Program-made: the position numbers and the translations under genes | In this document: piece after piece, positions 57,397-64,000 of the stretch | Layout: each line of letters starts with the position of its first letter | How positions within the stretch are numbered: the first letter of the stretch is position 1 | Notes under the pieces: model-generated | Seen by the model: only the letters and a program-made list of their open reading frames with translations | What the model was told of the DNA's origin: nothing | The model's database searches: none | Source of the DNA: an uncultured Collinsella sp. | Lineage (GTDB): Bacteria; Actinomycetota; Coriobacteriia; Coriobacteriales; Coriobacteriaceae | Assembly: GCA_902490325.1 (NCBI GenBank) | Contig: CABUDJ010000001.1 | Coordinates: 1-64,000 of the forward strand | Direction of reading: 5' to 3' | Length of the DNA stretch: 64,000 bases

Positions 57397-58095
57397 TTAC
57401 AGGTCGCGTGCTCGATAGACCTTGGTGCTGACGGTGCAGCTGATTGCACATAGCACGAGGGCCAGCACGGCGATGCCTGCACACAGACAGCCCAGGACGG
57501 CAGGATCGGGATTCGCTCCGGCAATCGACATGAGCCAGTTGCTGATGGGGTTGGAGGAGCTCAGCGTGGCCATGGCAAGGCATCCGAGCATGGCAAACAG
57601 GCCAACGGATAGGCGCAGTGCCTCCATGTGTCCAAAGCGAAAGAACAGCGGCTGCGCCAAAAACACCATCATGAGGGAGATGAGCATTGATGCTGCTGAG
57701 GCTATTGCAATCTCAAAGACAATCTGTCCCGTCAACGGGATACCCGCGCTGTTGAAGAGCGGGAAGGAGACGATGCTCAGAAGCGCGGCGGCGCACGCCA
57801 TGACAGCCGAGAAGACAATGATGCTCAGGTAGCGTGCGCAGATGATGTCTTTACGCGAGAGAGACAGCGTTGCGCGATAGCGCTCCCAACCGTTTTGATT
57901 GTCGAAGCCGGCCAGCGAGCTCATGACCATGATGGGTGACATGGCACTGACCGCGCAGGCGCCAGCGCTCATGCCGGAATCGCCGTCCGATGCGTTGGCA
58001 AGGGTCAGCACGACGAATATGAACAAGCCGACACCCGCAATGCTTGGGGCAAGCGAGCGAACGATGGCGAGCTCGGACATAAAGGCGCGTTTCAT
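57397..58095 (-). CDS. ABC-2 type permease
   Basis: A 232-residue membrane protein with six hydrophobic segments and the ABC-2 pattern (GFDNQNGWERYRATLSLSRK, DIICARYLSIIVFSAV). It pairs with the ATPase gene, whose stop overlaps its start by 4 bases (58092-58095). Together with the GntR gene upstream this is the common YtrA-type operon found in Firmicutes and Actinobacteria, often induced by cell-wall-active compounds. Substrate unknown. Confidence 0.88.
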   Translation of the reverse strand: MKRAFMSELAIVRSLAPSIAGVGLFIFVVLTLANASDGDSGMSAGACAVSAMSPIMVMSSLAGFDNQNGWERYRATLSLSRKDIICARYLSIIVFSAVMACAAALLSIVSFPLFNSAGIPLTGQIVFEIAIASAASMLISLMMVFLAQPLFFRFGHMEALRLSVGLFAMLGCLAMATLSSSNPISNWLMSIAGANPDPAVLGCLCAGIAVLALVLCAISCTVSTKVYRARDL

Positions 58096-58973
58096 TTCGA
58101 AGCCCCTTTCAGCGTGAGACGAAGATAGTCATCAATGGTTGCCCGATCGCAGGGAATCTCGGGAAAGGCCTCGAGCGTTTCGCGACGGTTGGGCACGAGC
58201 ACGTCCACGCTATAGGCGTGGTGGGCGGCACGGGCACCTTCGACGCAAGCCATAAGCTCGGCGGCCTGTGCTTGGGTGCAGTGGGCGATGCCGGCGCGGT
58301 CGGTAATGTCCTCGCGCGGCAGATCAAACACAATCGAACCGTTATCGATGCAGATGATGCGGTCGGCGGCACGATCGAGGTCGGACGTAATGTGGCTCGA
58401 GAGCAGCACGCTGTGCTGGCCGTCGGCGACAAAGGCAAGCAGCTCATCGAGCAGCTCCTCGCGTGCCATGGGATCGAGGCCCGCGGTGGCTTCGTCCAAA
58501 ACGAGCAGCTTGGCCTTGTGGCTGAGCGCGCAGGCAAGTTGCAGCTTCATGCCCATGCCGCGGGAGAGGTCCTTGACCTTTGTCTTGGGGTCGAGGACAA
58601 ATCGGTCGATGAGGCTGGCGAAGGCGTCGTGGCTCCAGGTGGGGTACGCCGGGCTTACGAGTGCCTCAACTTCGGTCACCTTGAGTGTGGAAGGGAAGGG
58701 GCACGTGTCCAGGACAAGGCCGACGCGGGAGTGCAGGTGGCGTTGCGACTCATCGGGCGCGTCGGCGCCACAGCGCTGCCCAAACAGGTGCACCTCGCCG
58801 GCATCGAGCTTTATAAGCCCGAGCGCGGCGCGAATGGTCGTTGTCTTGCCGGCGCCGTTTGCGCCTACAAAGCCAACGATCTGGCCGGGCTCCACAGCGA
58901 GCGTGACGTCGCGTAGTGAAAAGCGGTCGCTCACACGGCGTGAGATACCTTTGAGTTCTAGCAAGTTTTGCAT
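58092..58973 (-). CDS. ABC transporter ATP-binding protein
   Basis: A 293-residue ATPase with Walker A GFVGANGAGKTT, a slightly degenerate signature DLSRGMGMKLQLA, Walker B LLVLDEATAGLDP and H-loop LLSSHITSD. The 60-residue C-terminal extension is typical of YtrB/CcmA-like exporters. Start ATG 58973 has GAAAGG upstream; longer in-frame readings belong to the overlapping GntR region. Second gene of the GntR-ATPase-permease operon. Confidence 0.92.
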   Translation of the reverse strand: MQNLLELKGISRRVSDRFSLRDVTLAVEPGQIVGFVGANGAGKTTTIRAALGLIKLDAGEVHLFGQRCGADAPDESQRHLHSRVGLVLDTCPFPSTLKVTEVEALVSPAYPTWSHDAFASLIDRFVLDPKTKVKDLSRGMGMKLQLACALSHKAKLLVLDEATAGLDPMAREELLDELLAFVADGQHSVLLSSHITSDLDRAADRIICIDNGSIVFDLPREDITDRAGIAHCTQAQAAELMACVEGARAAHHAYSVDVLVPNRRETLEAFPEIPCDRATIDDYLRLTLKGASK

Positions 58974-58996
58974 GGTATAGCCTTTCTTGCAGATGG

Positions 58997-59377
58997 CTAC
59001 TGCATGGTTTCGGGGGCTACCAGGTCGAGCATCTCGTGCAGCTTGTCGCGCGTGACGCCCAGAGTTTCGGCTTGGCTTGCCGCTTTCGCAAGTAGCTCTT
59101 CGATATGGCAGAGCTGGTTTTCGCGCAAGAGCTCCTGGTTGCCCTCGGCGACAAAACAGCCCTTGCCCTGCACGGTGCAGATAAACCCGAGCTGCTCCAG
59201 GTCGGCGTAGGCGCGCTTGGTGGTGATGACGCTCACGCCCAGGTCGCTCGCGAGTGCACGGATGCTGGGGAGTTTGGCTCCCGCAGCGAGCGTGCCCGAA
59301 AGGATCTGAGCTTTGACCTGCGAGGATATCTGCTCGTAGATGGGCTTGTCGCTTGAATTGGATAGGATGATGTCCAC
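58997..59377 (-). CDS. GntR family regulator, YtrA type
   Basis: A 126-residue GntR regulator with the N-terminal winged helix (YEQISSQVKAQILSGTLAAG, KLPSIRALASDLGVSVITTK) and the short helical YtrA-type C-terminus rather than a large ligand domain. It heads the operon with the ABC ATPase and permease. Upstream, GTGTATAT (59405-59412) and ATATACAC (59431-59438) form an inverted repeat like YtrA operators, so autorepression is likely. Confidence 0.92.
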   Translation of the reverse strand: MDIILSNSSDKPIYEQISSQVKAQILSGTLAAGAKLPSIRALASDLGVSVITTKRAYADLEQLGFICTVQGKGCFVAEGNQELLRENQLCHIEELLAKAASQAETLGVTRDKLHEMLDLVAPETMQ

Positions 59378-59404
59378 AGCGGCTCCTTAGCTGTTGGGCT
59401 ACAC

Positions 59405-59438
59405 GTGTATATAACCGGTAAGCACAGTATATATACAC
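59405..59438. promoter_or_regulatory. GntR/YtrA operator candidate
   Basis: GTGTATAT and ATATACAC, an 8-bp inverted repeat with an 18-base centre in the promoter region of the GntR operon. AT-rich TATATATAC inside may include the -10 box. Confidence 0.6.
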
Positions 59439-59503
59439 TATGCACAGTTATGCAAGAGCTAAATGTGGAATAGACCATCGGCGCCGCGCTTGCTCCAAAA
59501 CAA

Positions 59504-59798
59504 TCTCAATCTGTAACATCTGGATCCGTTTTTGGTCGCCAGCTGTTACAGATTGAGATGTTATTTTCCCGCCTTCCTATTTGTCTCAATCTGTAACAGT
59601 AAGAGTCGATTTGCGCGGCTAGATGTTACAGAACGAGACATTGGCTGCCTGCCTTTCCGTTTATCTCGATTTGTAACAGCTAGACCCAATTTGGGCGGTC
59701 AGGTGTTACAGATTGAGATTGTGCCGGCGGACAAGTTCGTTTGTCTCAATCTGTAACATCTGGGTCCGTTTTGAGTCGTCTGCTGTTACAGATTGAGA
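59504..59798. repeat. array of four tandem palindromic units with exact 80-bp period
   Basis: TCTCAATCTGTAACA or a close variant starts at 59504, 59584, 59664 and 59744. Its reverse complement starts at 59544, 59624, 59704 and 59784. So eight 15-mers alternate in orientation exactly every 40 bp, separated by seven 25-bp spacers. Odd spacers resemble each other (TCTGGATCC... and TCTGGGTCC...) and even spacers form another class, so the array grew by duplication of an 80-bp unit. Spacers have diverged far more than the 15-mers, which points to selection on the 15-mers. It lies between the divergent GntR and prfC genes. Confidence 0.9.
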
Positions 59799-59943
59799 CA
59801 GTCTGCTGCAGAATACTTTCGATAACTAGCCGTTCACGTTCTGACTGATGAATTTGTCCTGATAGGCGCCCTAGAGCGAGATTTCGCGGCTACAATAGTA
59901 CGGTTACATCGACGTAATGCACTTAATGCAAGAAAGGATCCGC

Positions 59944-61557
<1,614 letters not shown>

Positions 61558-61658
61558 CGCATCGGCGCGGTGGCCCTGCGGGGCTGCCGCGCCGCTTGCT
61601 TGCCTGATGCCGTGTGAGCGGCTATCATACCCACCGTCGTCTCAAGACCGGGGCGTCC

Positions 61659-61706
61659 GAGCAGTTCGGGTCCGATATCCTGCTCGTTAAACCTAAAACC
61701 AAAGGA
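61659..61706 (+). promoter_or_regulatory. possible preQ1-type riboswitch leader
   Basis: GAGCAG (61659-61664) pairs with CTGCTC (61680-61685) around a 15-base loop. An A-rich tail follows (GTTAAACCTAAAACC) and runs into AAAGGAG, the ribosome site of the queuosine-precursor transporter gene. One hairpin plus an A-rich tail ending in the Shine-Dalgarno is the layout of preQ1-I riboswitches. The loop is longer than usual and I cannot confirm the pseudoknot. Confidence 0.35.
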
Positions 61707-61713
61707 GTACATA

Positions 61714-62436
61714 ATGATCAAGAAGGTCATGGAGGACTACAAGGTCCTGTTGCGGAGCATTCCCGCGGCAACGGTTTCGCTGTTTTTCGTGAGCGTCATC
61801 ATGATGAACCTGCTGGCCAACAAAGAGCTCATCAGTCTGCCGTATCTGGCGCTCGACTGTGGCTTTGTGGTGAGCTGGGTTTCGTTTTTGTGCCAAGACA
61901 TGATCTGCAAGCGCTTTGGCGCCAAGGCATCCATCAAAATCTCTATCCTCGCGCTGCTGGTTAACCTGGCCGTGAGCCTGTGCTTTTGGGCATGTTCGCT
62001 CACGCCCGGCATGTGGGGCGCCTACTACGACACGGGCATGATCGAGGTCAACACCGCCCTTAACGCCACCATCGGTGGCACCTGGTACGTGGTGCTGGGC
62101 TCTTCGCTGGCAATGCTCGTTTCTGCCGTGGTTAACTCCACGCTTAACCAGTCGCTCGGCCGCATGCTCAAAAAGAATAACTTTGCGAGCTTCGCCTTCC
62201 GTTCCTATGTGTCCACGGGCGTTGGCCAGTTTATCGACAACCTGGTCTTTGCCATTGTGGTAAGCCACACGTTCTTTGGTTGGACCTGGGTGCAGGTCCT
62301 TATGTGCTCGCTGACCGGCGCCGTCGCCGAGCTGCTGTGCGAGGTCTTCCTGAGCCCCGTGGGCTACAAGGTCGTACGCGGTTGGGAGCGCGAGAATGTG
62401 GGTGCCGAGTACCTCGAGCGCCACGCAACCGCCTAA
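61714..62436 (+). CDS. VUT/YhhQ family queuosine-precursor transporter
   Basis: A 240-residue membrane protein of the VUT family, whose studied members import queuosine precursors (preQ0/preQ1, queuine). Spans include LFFVSVIMMNLLANKEL and CGFVVSWVSFLCQDMICKRF; RSYVSTGVGQFIDNLVFAIV is the conserved C-terminal signature. A small insertion (MWGAYYDTGMIEVNTALNAT) is typical of the gut branch. AAAGGAG precedes ATG 61714 at good spacing. The SDR gene follows by nine bases. Confidence 0.87.
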   Translation: MIKKVMEDYKVLLRSIPAATVSLFFVSVIMMNLLANKELISLPYLALDCGFVVSWVSFLCQDMICKRFGAKASIKISILALLVNLAVSLCFWACSLTPGMWGAYYDTGMIEVNTALNATIGGTWYVVLGSSLAMLVSAVVNSTLNQSLGRMLKKNNFASFAFRSYVSTGVGQFIDNLVFAIVVSHTFFGWTWVQVLMCSLTGAVAELLCEVFLSPVGYKVVRGWERENVGAEYLERHATA

Positions 62437-62445
62437 GGAGCAAGT

Positions 62446-63126
62446 ATGCGGGTTTTGATCACGGGCGCTTCGGGCGGTATCGGAGCCGCGTGCGTGCAGC
62501 GCTTTTTGGATGAGGGCCACGAGGTCGTGGGCTTTGATCTGCTGCCGGCGGCGATCGAACACGAGCGCTACCGCCATCTGATCGTTGATGTCCGCGAGCC
62601 TAACTCGTTTCCAGGCGACCTTGAGCCTCAGGTAATCGTGAATGTTGCCGGTACGCAGGATTCGGCCGACGACATCGCCGCCAACCTGTGTGGAACCATC
62701 AACGTGACCGAGCGCTACGCCTTTGTGGGGGAGGGGCTTGCCGCCAAGCCGACGCCGGCTATTAAATCCGTGGTCAATGTGGGGTCGGCGAGCGGGCATA
62801 CGGGATCGGAGTTTCCCGCCTATGCTGCCAGCAAGGGCGGCGTTATCGCCTACACCAAGAACCTTGCAAACCGCCTGGCACCGCAGGCCATTGCCAACAG
62901 TGTGGACCCGGGCGGCGTTATCACGCCGCTCAACCGTTGCGTGATGGAAGACGAACACCTGTGGAACCAGATTATGGAACTCACGCCGCTTAAACGCTGG
63001 GCCACCGCCCAAGAGATCGCCGAGTGGATCTACTTCGTGGGCGTGACCAACCGGTTTATGACCGGGCAGAGCCTGCTGATCGATGGCGGCGAGGCCGGCC
63101 GTACCCAGTTTATCTGGCCCGAGTAG
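62446..63126 (+). CDS. short-chain dehydrogenase/reductase
   Basis: A 226-residue SDR. The cofactor loop is TGASGGIG (residues 6-13), the strand-4 motif is NVAG, catalytic Ser is in VGSASGHTG, and the YAASK motif gives catalytic Tyr and Lys. The C-terminal FMTGQSLLIDGG is standard. FDLLP at the end of strand 2 suggests NAD preference. AAGGAGCAAG precedes ATG 62446. It is probably co-transcribed with the transporter, although no functional link is evident. Confidence 0.9.
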   Translation: MRVLITGASGGIGAACVQRFLDEGHEVVGFDLLPAAIEHERYRHLIVDVREPNSFPGDLEPQVIVNVAGTQDSADDIAANLCGTINVTERYAFVGEGLAAKPTPAIKSVVNVGSASGHTGSEFPAYAASKGGVIAYTKNLANRLAPQAIANSVDPGGVITPLNRCVMEDEHLWNQIMELTPLKRWATAQEIAEWIYFVGVTNRFMTGQSLLIDGGEAGRTQFIWPE

Positions 63127-63127
63127 C

Positions 63128-63167
63128 AAAACGCGCCCGATGGCAAGATTGCCGTCGGGCGCGTTTT
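63128..63167. terminator. bidirectional rho-independent terminator
   Basis: AAAACGCGCCCGA (63128-63140) pairs with TCGGGCGCGTTTT (63155-63167), with TGGCAA/TTGCCG pairing inside and a 2-base loop; T-rich on both strands. It separates the SDR and ung genes. Confidence 0.9.
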
Positions 63168-63181
63168 TGATGTATCGATTT

Positions 63182-63907
63182 TTAGCCGAGGCAAGTCCAG
63201 TCGACGGGGGTCGAGCCGTGCTGTTCGAGTAGCCGATTGGCAGCGGAGAAGGGGCGCGACCCCATAAAAGCGGGGAGTTCTGCTGTGGCACGGTTGGCCG
63301 AAAGCGGCGAGGGGTGCGTGGAGGCCAGGCAGAACTTGTCGGTTGCCTTGCCCGCACCAGTTGCGTCGAGCTTACCTTCGACCATCTGCTGGGCAAAGCG
63401 GCCCCATGCCAAAAAGACTACCGGCTGGGGCAGCTGGCAGCAGCGTTCGATAACGTAGTCGGTGAGCGTGCTCCAGCCCAGTTTGGCGTGCGAGTTGGCG
63501 GCATGCTCGCGCACGGTGAGCGTAGTGTTAAGGAGTAGGACGCCCCGTTGTGCCCATGGGGTTAGGTCTCCCGTGGCGGGAATGGGACAACCCAGATCGG
63601 CTTTGAGTTCCTTGTAAATGTTGCGCAGGCTCGGCGGCAACTTGGTTTGCGTCGCGGGGACCGAGAACGACAGCCCCATTGCCTGGTTGGGTCCGTGATA
63701 GGGGTCTTGACCCAAGATGACAACCTTGACCTGGTCGGCCGGCGTGTAGGCGAGGGCATTGAGGATGTCGTCTTGTGCCGGGTAGATAGTCTGCTCGGCA
63801 CGCAAAAGGGCGATGCGCTCGAGCAGCTGGTTCGTAGTGTCACGTACCGGCTGCGGTGCATCGCCCAACCAAGTTGCTATGTTGCGGTCGCGGGTCGCGG
63901 CGTCCAT
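63182..63907 (-). CDS. ung: uracil-DNA glycosylase, family 1
   Basis: A 241-residue UDG that removes uracil from DNA. The catalytic water-activating motif is GQDPYHGPNQAMGLSFSV (catalytic Asp in GQDPYHGP), and the minor-groove loop is HPSPLSANR. Small departures from the family text are NQAMGL instead of GQAHGL and HPSPLSANR instead of HPSPLSAYR. A short N-terminal extension is normal. ATG 63907 has AAAGGAGC upstream. Stands alone; convergent with the SDR gene. Confidence 0.95.
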   Translation of the reverse strand: MDAATRDRNIATWLGDAPQPVRDTTNQLLERIALLRAEQTIYPAQDDILNALAYTPADQVKVVILGQDPYHGPNQAMGLSFSVPATQTKLPPSLRNIYKELKADLGCPIPATGDLTPWAQRGVLLLNTTLTVREHAANSHAKLGWSTLTDYVIERCCQLPQPVVFLAWGRFAQQMVEGKLDATGAGKATDKFCLASTHPSPLSANRATAELPAFMGSRPFSAANRLLEQHGSTPVDWTCLG

Positions 63908-64000
63908 GGGGCTCCTTTACGTCAGATGCTCTGTTTGCATCTATTGTAAAGGCGCACCGGTTGCCTTTATGCCACGGCTGTATGAAGAGCGGGGTCTACG

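Noticed and set aside
59504..59798. CRISPR array
   Set aside because: The repeats alternate in orientation, the 15-mers and 25-bp spacers are too short, spacers are related to one another, and no cas gene is present.

Overview
The window is high-GC, densely coded bacterial chromosome. I infer a gut Actinomycetota of the class Coriobacteriia, most likely Collinsella-like. The reasons are the codon use, a divergent second type IIA topoisomerase pair, a CD1871A/4Fe-4S/TlpA redox operon, a DtxR-type iron box, and a family of GACAAAGGGAC palindromes between genes. No rRNA, tRNA, complete insertion sequence or cas gene was seen.

Layout. 0.1-4.8 kb: a mannose-family PTS (B-C-D-A) in one operon with a DUF2961/GH172 glycosidase and a ROK sugar kinase, consistent with import and splitting of a fructosyl or arabinofuranosyl disaccharide. 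4.8-6.8 kb: a minus-strand methyltransferase cluster, partly decayed, behind an iron-box-like operator. 7.0-11.8 kb: an accessory island with a candidate structured RNA, a frameshifted ToxN/TenpN-type toxin gene, an unrecognised 559-residue protein convergent with a WYL regulator, and two small proteins. 11.9-15.3 kb: small regulator/enzyme modules (MerR with a CMD-cupin protein, HxlR with a cupin, an FMN reductase). 15.4-16.9 kb: a DUF4143 ATPase beside the remnant of another ATPase. 17.1-21.4 kb: parC/parE-like genes. 21.8-27.3 kb: a very large exported protein and its LuxR-type regulator. 27.4-31.3 kb: a two-component system whose kinase carries an in-frame stop, divergent from the CD1871A/ferredoxin/TlpA operon. 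31.6-34.8 kb: a fused ABC ATPase-permease.

35.0-40.9 kb is one apparent regulon: two OFA-like MFS carriers, a TetR repressor, an agmatine-deiminase-like iminohydrolase and a carbamoyltransferase with a modified C-terminal motif. Three related CGGTAKGYAT operators lie in front of its transcription units. 41-43.6 kb holds a tRNA-dihydrouridine synthase, a small ribbon-helix-helix-like protein and a dense patch of repeats: a 181-bp fold-back, two copies of a perfect hairpin and a 229-bp element with 30-bp terminal inverted repeats. 43.6-47 kb: glutaredoxin, an XRE/zinc-ribbon/TipAS regulator, TrmO and a MalY/PatB-type lyase broken by an amber codon. 47-54.7 kb: a solute-binding lipoprotein with a hybrid kinase, a BvgS-like hybrid kinase, a PNPOx-like protein, a K+ channel and a LOG protein. 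54.8-59.4 kb: a ClC protein, an EamA transporter and a GntR/ABC operon.

59.5-59.8 kb is a strictly periodic palindromic array: eight 15-mers of alternating orientation, exactly 40 bp apart. The window closes with prfC, a VUT/YhhQ-type queuosine-precursor transporter, a short-chain dehydrogenase and ung.

Gene decay is unusually frequent: one frameshift, two single nonsense codons, one truncated methyltransferase and two or three headless fragments.
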